64,000 nt of DNA from Lachnospiraceae bacterium (GTDB taxonomy: Bacteria > Bacillota > Clostridia > Lachnospirales > Lachnospiraceae). The translations under genes and the position numbers were made by a program. The stretch is from the NCBI GenBank assembly GCA_024403355.1, contig JAKSRW010000010.1, positions 1 to 64,000 on the forward strand. The letters run 5' to 3'. Of this stretch, positions 9,741 through 19,344 are shown piece after piece. The stretch's first letter is position 1, and each line of letters begins with the position of its first letter. Below the pieces are notes generated by a model. The model ran no database searches and was not told where the DNA came from. It was given only the letters and a program-made list of their open reading frames with translations.

Positions 9741-9775
9741 ACTATTATATAATAGTATTAAAAAAAGTTTATCAA
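9741..9775 (-). promoter_or_regulatory. Xylanase promoter with overlapping palindrome
   Basis: On the minus strand, a possible -35 TTGATA (9775-9770) and -10 TTATAT (9752-9747) are 17 nt apart. The -10 lies inside a perfect 16-bp palindrome, ACTATTATATAATAGT (9741-9756), placed as an operator would be. The region is very AT-rich, so chance cannot be excluded. The rest of 9714-9860 holds no gene that I can see. Confidence 0.45.
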
Positions 9776-9863
9776 ATCTATCAAAAAATCATTTAATAAT
9801 ATGCAAATATTGTCATATTTTATTACTGTAAGCACACAATTAATGCAAGTATCCTTTATTTTA

Positions 9864-9893
9864 TTGACAGTATATCCTCAGAAATGATATATT
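9864..9893 (+). promoter_or_regulatory. Promoter of the zinc-ribbon membrane protein gene
   Basis: TTGACA (9864-9869), an 18-nt spacer, then TATATT (9888-9893), about 35 nt before the ribosome binding site AGAAAGGA at 9913-9920. It is divergent from the xylanase promoter. Confidence 0.7.
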
Positions 9894-9933
9894 ATTTTTG
9901 AATAGTAGATAAAGAAAGGATCTGGTAAATACT

Positions 9934-10785
9934 ATGAAACAACTTACTTGCGAGATGTGTGGTAGCAATGAGCTATTAAAAAAAGATGGTTTATATGTCT
10001 GTACTGCATGTGGAACAAAATACACAGTAGAAGAAGCTCGTAATCTCTTCGTAGAAGGCAAAGTTGAAGTAAGTGGTACCGTCTCCATCGACGATAGCCA
10101 AGATGTAAAGAATTATATTGTATTAGCAAGACGTGCAAAGAAGGTTAATGACTACTCTACTGCCAAAGACTGGTATTCAAAGTATTTATTAAAGTTTCCT
10201 AACAATTCAGAGGCTTATTTCTATTCATCATACTATGGTTTGTTGGTTAATGAGAAAAATATACCTATTACTTCCCAATCATTGATTTCTGTCATACAAA
10301 CCACTTTTAAATTGATGAGAGAAGACCCTGACGCAAGCCCTGAAATGTACAAGGATATCAGTAATAATATTCTCCACTTTCAACCAAGTATTGTTCCCGA
10401 TTCTTTTCATGCTTTTCAAATAGCTCCACAAACCGATAAAATAGCTATGTTCAATAAATTTCAACATACCAAAGATTTATATATGCAATCTGGAGTTGCC
10501 TTAATTAACTGTATTATAGAATATTATAAAGATTATCGATTTGCTAACTCACTACTTATCTCAATGATTTCTTCTTTCAAATATTATAGGGATGATCAAA
10601 ATCGTTATAATTATGAAACTCAATTGAATTCTATAAGAACCACGTTATTACAAAACCTTGACGAAAATTCAGTTGCACAAGTTAAATTTGGGCTTTCATC
10701 TACTGTCAATACAGTAATTATTACACTAAGTGTATTGGGCGCTGTTATTCTACTAATGTTTATTTTGTTTTTTAAAGGAAGATAA
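9934..10785 (+). CDS. Zinc-ribbon, C-terminally anchored membrane protein of unknown function
   Basis: A 283-residue protein. The N-terminal zinc ribbon has CxxC pairs at C6/C9 and C23/C26 (TCEMCG and VCTACG). A TPR-like helical stretch (about 65-110, LARRAKKVNDYSTAKDWYSK) and a longer unrecognised helical region follow. A single transmembrane helix at about 260-280 is followed only by a short FFKGR tail. The layout suggests a tail-anchored protein with a cytoplasmic body. It has its own promoter and is one of only three plus-strand genes. Codon use looks more AT-rich than in its neighbours, which may mean separate acquisition. Similar zinc-ribbon/TPR proteins are common in Firmicutes, but I know no function for them. 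Confidence 0.8.
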   Translation: MKQLTCEMCGSNELLKKDGLYVCTACGTKYTVEEARNLFVEGKVEVSGTVSIDDSQDVKNYIVLARRAKKVNDYSTAKDWYSKYLLKFPNNSEAYFYSSYYGLLVNEKNIPITSQSLISVIQTTFKLMREDPDASPEMYKDISNNILHFQPSIVPDSFHAFQIAPQTDKIAMFNKFQHTKDLYMQSGVALINCIIEYYKDYRFANSLLISMISSFKYYRDDQNRYNYETQLNSIRTTLLQNLDENSVAQVKFGLSSTVNTVIITLSVLGAVILLMFILFFKGR

Positions 10786-10794
10786 TATATTACA

Positions 10795-10838
10795 AACTGA
10801 GAGCTTTAAGATTATTTTTGACCTTAAAGCTCTCAGTT
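10795..10838. terminator. Perfect 16-bp inverted repeat between convergent genes
   Basis: AACTGAGAGCTTTAAG (10795-10810) and its exact complement (10823-10838) flank a 12-nt loop. It lies between the convergent ends of the zinc-ribbon gene and the 10908 gene, so a bidirectional terminator is likely. The flanking T-runs are weak. The rest of 10839-10907 is AT-rich, with nothing else recognised. Confidence 0.6.
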
Positions 10839-10907
10839 CAAAATAATATAATTACAACTCGTTTGTTATATAACTCGTTTGCAATCTTATGTTTGAAGAA
10901 TTTATTA

Positions 10908-11780
10908 TTATGAATAAATAGTATGCTTCTCAAGATATCCTTCAGTCACATATCTGCTCATTTCGCCCAGCATCGGCAGGCTTCTGTTTCTTAATCCCGC
11001 ATCCGAAAGAGATATTCTCACCCTCGTATCAGTCAGGTAATACTGGGACAGCTGAAGAATAACCGCAGCCAGTAGTGACAGCCTTATCGGGTCAGTGTCA
11101 CCTTCCTTTTCAAGATACGCATCATCTATATAGAGGATTCCGTCTGCGTGAGGCCTGCAGCAGCATACTCCGTCCGGCCTGTTTCCGTCCGATGAACAAA
11201 ATACCGTCAGCTCCTCATCAAAATCTGCGGCAGAAAATGCGATTCCCTTTTCAAGGCATATTTTCTCCAGCTCAATAAGCGCTTCATTTTCATGCTCCTG
11301 AAGCAGAAATACATCAGGGAACTTATCAGGCGTGCTTAATACCCCCCTGATAAGTCGTCCCTTCAAAAGACTCTCCAGCGTAAACTCAAGATATTCCTTT
11401 TCCCCGGAAAAACCGTATGACAAAAGCTCTGCGGCATCCCGCAGCCTGAGTCCGGACATATCCTCACCATAATCCTCGGGAAGCTCGTATTTTATTCTGA
11501 GGCCCTTTGCACCCCTGCTTTTTGCAAAACGCTCGGCAGCCTCTATTATACTGCATTCATTTTCCTCACTTCTGTATTCATCCGCTATATCAAGTCTGTC
11601 CAGCTGCATAATATCAGTATCCGGGGCCATCGAAAGATAACAGAAGCCGACATTTTCATTTGTGTGCTCATTAAGCATTCCGATGCAGTAACCACCGTCA
11701 AACAAAGAAAGTACATTTACCGCATTTTTGTCATGCCTGTTAAGTATTTCATCATTTTTATCAAAAATATAATAATTCAT
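10908..11780 (-). CDS. Degenerate double-GNAT-like protein, downstream partner of the giant protein
   Basis: About 290 residues, not assignable to a named family. The first half looks like an acetyltransferase fold: GYCIGMLNEHTNENVGFCYLS, then MQLDRLDIADEYR where the acetyl-CoA loop would be, then a helix (IIEAAERFAKSRGAKGL). The usual R/Q-x-x-G-x-G/A loop is missing. The second half repeats the plan with ILYIDDAYL followed by a long helix. The same two-part plan is seen in the 18257 protein on the other side of the giant gene. The start at 11780 has AAAGG 10 nt upstream and lies 38 nt after the giant gene, so these are cotranscribed. Acetyltransferase activity is doubtful given the loop. Confidence 0.6.
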   Translation of the reverse strand: MNYYIFDKNDEILNRHDKNAVNVLSLFDGGYCIGMLNEHTNENVGFCYLSMAPDTDIMQLDRLDIADEYRSEENECSIIEAAERFAKSRGAKGLRIKYELPEDYGEDMSGLRLRDAAELLSYGFSGEKEYLEFTLESLLKGRLIRGVLSTPDKFPDVFLLQEHENEALIELEKICLEKGIAFSAADFDEELTVFCSSDGNRPDGVCCCRPHADGILYIDDAYLEKEGDTDPIRLSLLAAVILQLSQYYLTDTRVRISLSDAGLRNRSLPMLGEMSRYVTEGYLEKHTIYS

Positions 11781-11818
11781 TAATCCACAGCCTTTCAAAA
11801 TCACTTCTGATGACAGCA

Positions 11819-14800
11819 TCAGAGTCCCGCATTAGCCCTTGCCGCCGCCAACTGTTCACGATTAAAATCAGACACTAACCTGTTCACCATTTCCCCGCTT
11901 CTGTCCACATATACGGTAAAATCGTCCTCGTCAGAGCCCCTGAGATTTGTCTCCATCATACGAATAATAGCCTTGGCATCATCTGAAAGCTCCATTTTTT
12001 CCGCAGAATTCTTTGAAGCCATTTTATCTGCGTAGGTCTTGTCAAAATCTTCGGCAAGTGCATCTTTGTTTGCCTCAACCGCATCGACAAAATCAAGTGC
12101 CGAAGCAAGCAGTCCCGTATCAATGGCGGTCGTTCTTTCAAGCGCTCCCTTTGCCAGGTCGGACCGTAAAAGAGTCCCGGTCTTTGAAAGAGTCTCATCC
12201 TTCTTTTGGAAGGAATAAAGAGCGTAAAGTGCCTGCGTAATGTAAACTGATTTTGAGGAATTTCTCATGTCCTCCGACAGCTTCTGTGCCTGCCCCTTTT
12301 GTGTAAATCTTTCGACCGTTTTTCTGCGCAGTATCTCATTTGCATAGCTGTTTTCAAGGGTCGTTGATTCATCAAGCATACTTCTGTTCTGAAGGGCTGT
12401 AATAAGCAGAGAGAAATTGCCGCAGTTCTCGAGCCTTTTTACAAGCTCATTATCCTCACCAAGCTCCTGCTTTACAGCCATTGCAAACTGATCCCTGCCG
12501 GTTACCGGTTCAGGCAGACCCTTGCTTATTCCGAGTCTTTTTGCCAAAAGAATACTGTCTGCGTTATCAGGCTGCTTCTTCCAGTCCTTTTTATCGTAAA
12601 TGTCCAGCATATTTCTGCAGGAAACAATGAAGGAATAGCACTGATAGAATATACTCCGTGCACGTTCTGTAAGCTCAGGTGTGTCCCCGGTCCAGAGTCT
12701 GATACTTGCATCCCTGTAGGTCTGACCTTCAATACTGCTGTTATTTTTTAACATATCGATTATTCGGTAAATTTCCTTCTGACTTACTGCAACATGGTCA
12801 TCAAGGCTCTCCCATTCACCGGTCTCAGTTACATTTACACCCGATTTAACGACTGCAAGCGAACCCGCTTTATCATAATCCGTAAAACGTATAGGCAGTG
12901 TAACGGCAAGTATCAGGGCCTTCTGCTCGGTCAGTGACAGACTGTCAAACAAATCACTGCAGCTGTCTCCGAGCTCTCTTACGGTAGTCACAACAGTAGA
13001 CATTCCCACATCTCCGGCTACGGTTGCGCGCTCCTCAAGCACCTCGCTGTTTATCACGCTTCTGGTCATTTCACTGTTAAAGGCCTTAAGATAATATTCT
13101 TTTTTATCTTTGCCAATCAGCTCCCTTACAGCCTCTGCAATTGCCTCTTTATTGGCCGCCATTGTCTCATCAGACACAAATGAACTGTCCTTAGGCATTG
13201 TAGCCCTGATTTTATCCTGCAGGAATAAAAGCATATTGTTTCCTATGCTCCGGCAGTATAATCCCTTAATAGATTCCCCGAGATATTCATATTCTGCTCC
13301 CGCAATTTCATTTACGGTATCCTTCAGATGCTGAGCCATCTCATAATAATGGATTCTCTGATTAATAAAGCTGCAGAATTCCTCAGGAGACATTTTGAAC
13401 ATCTCCAGCTGAACGCATATAAGCTCATCGGAGAGCTTTGCATGTAAGTCCATATCACTGATGCGAAGCTGTTCCTTTTCCAAACGGTTCACTTGTGCCT
13501 GAACCATACGATAGCTGTCATGCTCCGCCTCCATACGTTTGGTTACATCACTCTCACTGTAATCGGTATAGGTCCAGGTTACGAGATTCCAGAAGCCTCT
13601 GGCAACGGCGCTTACCGTACCGGTAACTGTACCGGTAACTGCACCGACCACCTTGGCAGTCTTTCCCAAAATACTGTTGTTATATTGATTCTGAGGCAGT
13701 TCAAGCTTCTTCTGCGCTGTCAGATATACCATAAAACGGTAGAGCTCTTCCTGATAAAGACGCTCCTGCTTGGCCTTTTCTTCTGCGCTTGAAGCCTTAG
13801 CAATTCTGGCTTCAAATTTCTTTCTGAGCATATCCGAGGCTGCGGCACAAACCTCATTTATTCGGGATAATACCGCCTGATAATTACCTGCGGTGATCCA
13901 GCCTCCTCCGTTTGCAATCTGAAGGCTGCTCAGCTCACCAAAGAGCTTCGCATTAACCGACATACGGCTGACTGACTCAGCATAGGCTCTGGCTTTTTCT
14001 TCTTTTTCCTCCGTACTTGTAATCTCGGGTTCTACCGCGTCCTTAGGGGTATACTCCTTTTTAAGCTCGTAGTATTTTACGTTGGTTTTTTCGGAGTCCT
14101 GCATCTTTGCCACAAGCTCCTTTTGCAATTCCTCAAAAGCCCTTTTCTGCTCTTCGTTAAGGTCTGCTTCGGTTTTTGACTGAACCTTTCTAAAGGCGAT
14201 GGCAAGCGGTGACTGCTCTCTGTAAAAGGACATACGTCCTCCCTCAATAATACAGAAATGGTCACTGAACACACGCCTTCCGCTTTTTATTCCCGCCTCA
14301 ACCTCACGACGGATTTCTTCCTCAATTACAGGGTCCAGACGGCCTTCTTCAGCTTCCCCTGCATTATCCTTCTCCTCTTCATTTTTACGTGCAATAAGGA
14401 GTCTGCATTTGTCAATACGCCCCTTTAAGCGAGCCTCAAAATCAGAAGCGTCCTCGGTAAGTATTGCAAGTCCGTAGCGCTGTCTGAAGGCATTATAAAG
14501 CCCTGTATCGGATATGTCCGCTTTAGTCAGCAGTTCCAGATTAATTCGCTTTTTCTCTTTAAAGCTGCTAAGTATCTTCTCTGCATTTTTAACGTCATAA
14601 AGATCTGTATACTTTACCAGATCCGCTGCAACAAGCATCGATAAAATGGCTATTTTTTCACCGGGTTTATACTCTCTGTCTTCAGAGCCTTCCTTCATCA
14701 GCTCATCAAAGGATTTACCGTTCTCATTAACCCTCTGGCCTAATTCGCGGTGGAAGTTCTTCAGCTCATCCTTCCAGTCCTGTGCAGAAAATCCTAACAG

Positions 14801-17800
14801 ATCCATTCCTGCCAGACGCTCTGCATTTACATTAATATACAGAGAAATAATGTCTTCACCGTATAAAAGCTCATCAGAGCCTTCACCCGCCCTTATTGCA
14901 TCAAATAAAGATTCGAACTCTAAAACTATAAAATCAGCATAATCTTCAAGCAGCGCGTCACCCTCGGACATAGCCTCCACAAAGCTGTCATCCTTCATCA
15001 GGAACGGCTGGAATATCTTTACCGATACGGGCATTCTGTCCGCAGTCAGGCCGTCAAGCAGATTAAGATTTTCCTGATAAACAGCAGGGTCCATATTCTT
15101 TCGCTTATCGGCAATTACATTTTCCCTGACCATTTCCCTCTGGATGCCCACAAGTACATCAATTATTCCGCCGGCATAGTCAATTCCCGCAAGCGAAGCC
15201 TTTATACAGCGGTAGCTCATAGCGTGAGAAAGCCAGGCCTCGTTGATGCCCTCTTCTCTTAATTTTTCAACAAATTCGCCAACTCTTTCTATTACGGTAT
15301 CCCGAAGCTTTGCATACTCCTCCGCATTCAGATGCTCCGTATCGCCATGCAGGTCCGAAAGATACTCAAAGCCCTCAGCGCCCCGAAGTAAGTCCATTAC
15401 CTCTGTAAGGCTGAGTCTTCCTCTTAAAAACTCACCGACAGCTTCCGAATCCGCAATCTCGTTTTCAAAGCGGATGCTGTTTGGCATTTGTCCCCCAAAT
15501 GCAGGACCTGCATCCCTGTTAAAGCCCTGGGCCCACAATGCAAATCTGGCCTGCAAATCTGTCTTTTTCATGGAACGGTATGTCTTTTCATCCTTCTCGT
15601 ATTCCCTCAGAAATCTTGTGATAAGCTGCTCCTGATAGGGTCTGAAAGCATCATTATCACGCAGTATTTCCGTAAGGTTTACCTTCAAAAACTGACCGAT
15701 GGCGGGAGCCTGAACATCTCCCTTGAATAGTTTTTTAAATTCCTCTGCCGCATGCATTCTGATTTCTTCCACAGAGCCCGAAAGCATGAGAAGTCCAAGG
15801 TTGTGAATAACTTTTCGCTCATTAATACGCATGGTAACATTGGTCATATCCATGACAGAATGAACAGCCTCTATAGCTGCCGCAAGCTGAGTTAACAGCT
15901 GCCCGTGGAAATTTTCAAACTCCGCATCTGTAGCCCTTGTCAGCATTTTTGCATATTTTTCATCCTTCATAAGCTCGCTTACGGGAACTCTGTATCCATG
16001 CTTTTCAAGGACTGCCAGAACACCTGCCGTATCATCCTGTGAAGCTTCGGTAAGCTTCTTTGAACGGGTGCTGTAATTATTTACGATAAGCTTTGCCTCT
16101 GCATCCTCAGTATAATAAGCATCTAATCTGCTCTTAACCGCGGGCAGATATTCCTGCTTTCTTTCATCAGCTTCTCCAAGGGCATTAAGCTCAAGAAGAC
16201 CCTGCCAGTGTTTTCCGAATACAAATGCCGCACCAAGACTTTCTTTAATTCTTTGGGCAATAAGGTTCTCTGCCTCCGGAATACCTAAGCTTTCGTCCTT
16301 TTTATAGTTCTTTATATAATCACGGATAATTGCTTCCTTTGAAGGCATGGATAAAATAAGAGGCTCTATATTTTCAGCATAAAACGAGGCAATCAAAGCA
16401 TCATTAAGCTCCCCGTTTGCCGCCCCAAGTTCTATCATTTTATCCGTAACAGGCCTCATTGCTTCATCGGTTCGCGCATTTTCACTTTTAAGCATAGCAA
16501 TATAACCCGCATATTCCGGGCCTGCTTTTTCCTGTATGGTATCAGTAATAGTATTTATCCACTGCTGTTCCTTTTCAGCCTCTGTACGCTCGCCCTGACT
16601 AAAGGCCTCCTGAAAATCGCGTCTGCTTACAATCGCATCCGCTGCCAGTCTCGAGAGCCTGTAATTTGCGGCAAGCTTGCCGAACTGCGCCAGATCTACC
16701 GTATTTTTTCCGTATCCGTAATGATTGACAGCATCAAACAGACGCTGCGATACGCAGGCCATAAGAAGCACCTGTGCATATCTCGGCATCCCTTTAAGTA
16801 CTCTGATATTTCTTTCTGTCCTGAAATAGCTCTGATAAAGCGGGGCATTTCCGTCTGACATCTGCTGTGAATAAAGCTCACGATATTCCTTCAGACATTC
16901 ATCCAGTGTCGCACCTGAATCATCAGACATAGCGGCCCTGGTTTTCTCAAATAAAGCAGCCGTGGATTCAAAGGCCTTAGTTACGGGATTATTTCCTTTA
17001 TCTGCGCTTCTGACATTCTGCTCAGTGTAGAATAAGGACTCACGGCTAACCTCAAGCGTAGCAACTCCGTCCTTTTTTTCGAGCATAATTTCTCTGTATG
17101 CATCAGCCACGTCCAAAGAGCCTGCCGTAAGAAGATCCTTTTTATCCGACAGACGGCTGTGAAGCTTTGTATAGCTTTCAATCTGGTCCTTCTGATATAC
17201 AAGTCTGCTGCGCTCCACCTTCGCCTGAAGCTTCTTATGCTCTGCCAGCGCCTTACCGCCCTTTGTAGCCCTTCCGAGGATATAGCCCAGTTTACCGCCG
17301 AAGCCGCTTGTAAATATCTCTTTTTCCTTCTCTGACAGTTCAATGGCCTTAAAGCCCATAACTCTGGACTCGAGTGTACCGTCCTGTGAATCCGCCGATT
17401 CACGAGCCTTTTTTTCAGAGCTTTTATGTCTGAAATAATCTACGATATTAAGCTTGCCCCAGAAGCCCTCCTGTCTGGGAATCACAAAGGAAGGCATCTC
17501 CTTAAGGTAGCTGTAATCAGTTACCCTGTCGGTTTCAGAGGCCGTTCCGAGAGGCTTTCTGCCGGAATTCAGCTTAAGATAGCTCTGTCTGTTTAATTTT
17601 ACAAGGCCCTGTCTCTGCTCTTCACTGATTTCATCAAGGCTTCGGTTATTTACTATGCTTACACCCTTTTGATAAGCATCCAGGTCCCCCAGATATTCAT
17701 AATCCCTGTCTCCGCCTGCTCTTAATGAGTACTCGAGGACTCTTCTCATTTTTGACTGTCTAAAATCACAGAAGAGTGAAAAGCTTCCTTTTGCAGCTTC

Positions 17801-18253
17801 GCTCGCCAGCCATTTAGCATTTTCTGCCACTGCATCTTCTACAGCCTGAGCAACCGGACTTACCGCTTCAGCCACGGTATCTACCACATTATTTACCTCT
17901 CTTGCGACTGCAGTCACCTTTTCCTTTACTTCTTCAGGTACAACTGCATTTGCGACATACTTTCCCACCGACACCGAGGTATCCAGAACCAAAACCGCCA
18001 CACCATGTACCGCAGGTCCGATGCTGCAGATGCTCTTTGCATTACGATAGGTACTCAGCGGATTTTTCATGACATGCTTTGCCGCCCATTTACCCATTTT
18101 TAAGCCGTATTTTTTTGCATTTCTCTCTACCATTCCGTGTCTTGTATCGAAAAGGCGCTTTTGCTCATCCGCCAGCTTAAGTTCCTCTTCAAACTGCAAA
18201 AGCTCGTTCTGAATTAACTGCTCACGAGTCATCTGCTCCATATAATCAGACAT
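11819..18253 (-). CDS. Giant (2144-residue) protein of unknown function
   Basis: A single uninterrupted frame encoding about 245 kDa. I recognise no enzyme family. It has no signal peptide, and most of it looks soluble, charged and helical, with many E/K/R-rich stretches suggesting coiled coils (for example about residues 1330-1420). Two hydrophobic, Ala/Val/Gly-rich stretches stand out: about 80-145 (IGPAVHGVAVLVLDTSVSV and onwards) and about 1525-1560 (VVGAVTGTVTGTVSAVARGF, then WNLVTWTY). Both could insert into or lie on a membrane. Start ATG at 18253, 3 nt after the stop of the upstream double-GNAT gene with a GGGG-type ribosome binding site, so translation is coupled. Possible roles (scaffold, toxin-like effector, surface machinery) are guesses; being a real gene is certain from length and codon structure. 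Confidence 0.9.
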   Translation of the reverse strand: MSDYMEQMTREQLIQNELLQFEEELKLADEQKRLFDTRHGMVERNAKKYGLKMGKWAAKHVMKNPLSTYRNAKSICSIGPAVHGVAVLVLDTSVSVGKYVANAVVPEEVKEKVTAVAREVNNVVDTVAEAVSPVAQAVEDAVAENAKWLASEAAKGSFSLFCDFRQSKMRRVLEYSLRAGGDRDYEYLGDLDAYQKGVSIVNNRSLDEISEEQRQGLVKLNRQSYLKLNSGRKPLGTASETDRVTDYSYLKEMPSFVIPRQEGFWGKLNIVDYFRHKSSEKKARESADSQDGTLESRVMGFKAIELSEKEKEIFTSGFGGKLGYILGRATKGGKALAEHKKLQAKVERSRLVYQKDQIESYTKLHSRLSDKKDLLTAGSLDVADAYREIMLEKKDGVATLEVSRESLFYTEQNVRSADKGNNPVTKAFESTAALFEKTRAAMSDDSGATLDECLKEYRELYSQQMSDGNAPLYQSYFRTERNIRVLKGMPRYAQVLLMACVSQRLFDAVNHYGYGKNTVDLAQFGKLAANYRLSRLAADAIVSRRDFQEAFSQGERTEAEKEQQWINTITDTIQEKAGPEYAGYIAMLKSENARTDEAMRPVTDKMIELGAANGELNDALIASFYAENIEPLILSMPSKEAIIRDYIKNYKKDESLGIPEAENLIAQRIKESLGAAFVFGKHWQGLLELNALGEADERKQEYLPAVKSRLDAYYTEDAEAKLIVNNYSTRSKKLTEASQDDTAGVLAVLEKHGYRVPVSELMKDEKYAKMLTRATDAEFENFHGQLLTQLAAAIEAVHSVMDMTNVTMRINERKVIHNLGLLMLSGSVEEIRMHAAEEFKKLFKGDVQAPAIGQFLKVNLTEILRDNDAFRPYQEQLITRFLREYEKDEKTYRSMKKTDLQARFALWAQGFNRDAGPAFGGQMPNSIRFENEIADSEAVGEFLRGRLSLTEVMDLLRGAEGFEYLSDLHGDTEHLNAEEYAKLRDTVIERVGEFVEKLREEGINEAWLSHAMSYRCIKASLAGIDYAGGIIDVLVGIQREMVRENVIADKRKNMDPAVYQENLNLLDGLTADRMPVSVKIFQPFLMKDDSFVEAMSEGDALLEDYADFIVLEFESLFDAIRAGEGSDELLYGEDIISLYINVNAERLAGMDLLGFSAQDWKDELKNFHRELGQRVNENGKSFDELMKEGSEDREYKPGEKIAILSMLVAADLVKYTDLYDVKNAEKILSSFKEKKRINLELLTKADISDTGLYNAFRQRYGLAILTEDASDFEARLKGRIDKCRLLIARKNEEEKDNAGEAEEGRLDPVIEEEIRREVEAGIKSGRRVFSDHFCIIEGGRMSFYREQSPLAIAFRKVQSKTEADLNEEQKRAFEELQKELVAKMQDSEKTNVKYYELKKEYTPKDAVEPEITSTEEKEEKARAYAESVSRMSVNAKLFGELSSLQIANGGGWITAGNYQAVLSRINEVCAAASDMLRKKFEARIAKASSAEEKAKQERLYQEELYRFMVYLTAQKKLELPQNQYNNSILGKTAKVVGAVTGTVTGTVSAVARGFWNLVTWTYTDYSESDVTKRMEAEHDSYRMVQAQVNRLEKEQLRISDMDLHAKLSDELICVQLEMFKMSPEEFCSFINQRIHYYEMAQHLKDTVNEIAGAEYEYLGESIKGLYCRSIGNNMLLFLQDKIRATMPKDSSFVSDETMAANKEAIAEAVRELIGKDKKEYYLKAFNSEMTRSVINSEVLEERATVAGDVGMSTVVTTVRELGDSCSDLFDSLSLTEQKALILAVTLPIRFTDYDKAGSLAVVKSGVNVTETGEWESLDDHVAVSQKEIYRIIDMLKNNSSIEGQTYRDASIRLWTGDTPELTERARSIFYQCYSFIVSCRNMLDIYDKKDWKKQPDNADSILLAKRLGISKGLPEPVTGRDQFAMAVKQELGEDNELVKRLENCGNFSLLITALQNRSMLDESTTLENSYANEILRRKTVERFTQKGQAQKLSEDMRNSSKSVYITQALYALYSFQKKDETLSKTGTLLRSDLAKGALERTTAIDTGLLASALDFVDAVEANKDALAEDFDKTYADKMASKNSAEKMELSDDAKAIIRMMETNLRGSDEDDFTVYVDRSGEMVNRLVSDFNREQLAAARANAGL

Positions 18254-18256
18254 AAT

Positions 18257-19150
18257 TTACCCCACAATCCCTCTTATTATCTCCTGCTCAGTCCATTCAA
18301 CATTATCGCCGAGGAGCTTATTAATAAGAGCATATACTCTATCTTCATACACAACAAAACTAAGTCTTTTAATCAGATCATCCGTCCAAAGCAGGTATTT
18401 AAAGGCCTGACCTAAGAAATTAACAAAATGACTTCTGTATTTATCATCAAGATAGATTCCCGTGATAATGTAGTCACCCTTTTCCCTGCCCTCGGTATCA
18501 TCCTCAGCTACCAGAATATAGCCTGCCATATTACCGTCCACACCGTAAACAACGCTTAACAGCTTATCCGCCGCCAGCAGATCCTCTGTAGAAAATGCAG
18601 TCAGGTGCTTATCTTTAACAAAAGCCTGAAGCACCTCACCCGGAAGCTCCTCAAAGGAATACAAATCACCCATTTCCTCATCTGCAAAGGTCAGCTCCGC
18701 AAGCTTTGAAGCATAAAGTCCGACTCTGTCAATCATTCCCAGCCGCAGAAGCGAGGATGTAAGCTGTGCCTCTCTTTTTATCAGCATATGATTAAAAATC
18801 ATGGAATAATCCTGCTCGGCTTCCTCTTTATTTACAGCTGCCGGCTGTTTGTCTGCCGGTGCATTGTCTAACGGATACTCAAGCGTCAGACAGGCGTTTT
18901 CCTCCCTTTTTATCTCATCCAGAATAAAATCGAGCAGCGCATTTGCCACGCCCTGTCTTCTGAATTTTTCAGGTACGTACAGCCATTTCAGGGCCATCTG
19001 CTTTCCCGACAGCTTCTGAACTACGGCGACACCCATTACAGTATCTTCCTCAACCGCCGCCAAAACAAACACGACTCCGGACAATATACCCTCCGGAAGA
19101 ACCGGCAAAACCGCCTCCAGTTCATTTTCCTGCAAATATAATATCTTCAA
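18257..19150 (-). CDS. GNAT-family acetyltransferase-like protein (double domain)
   Basis: 297 residues. The N-terminal half is a recognisable GNAT fold: VMGVAVVQKLSG, then LKWLYVPEKFRRQGVANALL (about residues 54-73), which carries the acetyl-CoA-binding R-R-x-G-x-A pattern, then an alpha helix and LTLEYPLDN. The C-terminal half has a second, degenerate copy (GYILVAEDD, GIYLDDKYRSHFVNFLGQAF) without the glycine loop. The start is TTG at 19150 with GGAGG 8 nt upstream. The gene ends 3 nt before the giant gene. Function within the cassette is unknown: it might modify the giant protein or a small substrate. Confidence 0.7.
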   Translation of the reverse strand: MKILYLQENELEAVLPVLPEGILSGVVFVLAAVEEDTVMGVAVVQKLSGKQMALKWLYVPEKFRRQGVANALLDFILDEIKREENACLTLEYPLDNAPADKQPAAVNKEEAEQDYSMIFNHMLIKREAQLTSSLLRLGMIDRVGLYASKLAELTFADEEMGDLYSFEELPGEVLQAFVKDKHLTAFSTEDLLAADKLLSVVYGVDGNMAGYILVAEDDTEGREKGDYIITGIYLDDKYRSHFVNFLGQAFKYLLWTDDLIKRLSFVVYEDRVYALINKLLGDNVEWTEQEIIRGIVG

Positions 19151-19181
19151 CTTCCCTTCCTCCGTTTCCTATCTTCAAATA

Positions 19182-19209
19182 ACTATATCTCCAAGAATAA
19201 TAATATCAA
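19182..19209 (-). promoter_or_regulatory. Possible promoter of the GNAT-giant cassette
   Basis: On the minus strand, TTGATA (19209-19204), 16 nt, TATAGT (19187-19182), ending about 30 nt before the start codon. It lies in an AT-rich spacer downstream of the cysK terminator, so the cassette probably has its own promoter. Confidence 0.45.
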
Positions 19210-19266
19210 AAAGCTATACACTTTTCATCCGAATTTTAAGATTTTTAGAATATCTTTAGAAATAGA

Positions 19267-19298
19267 AAACAGCCGCATCATACACAATGCGACTGTTT
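19267..19298 (-). terminator. Probable cysK terminator
   Basis: On the minus strand, AAACAGTCGCAT pairs with ATGCGGCTGTTT over an 8-nt loop (one G-U pair), followed by the T-rich stretch TCTATTTCT. It separates cysK from the GNAT-giant cassette. Confidence 0.65.
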
Positions 19299-19344
19299 GC
19301 TGTCATAAATTATTTTGTTTGCCGTAAAGCTGCAAAAATCCGGC

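Noticed and set aside
13590-13660. Short DNA repeat (accgtaccggtaac-type) in the giant gene
   Set aside because: It simply encodes a GTVTGTV stretch; two to three imperfect copies, no sign of a CRISPR or tandem-repeat array.
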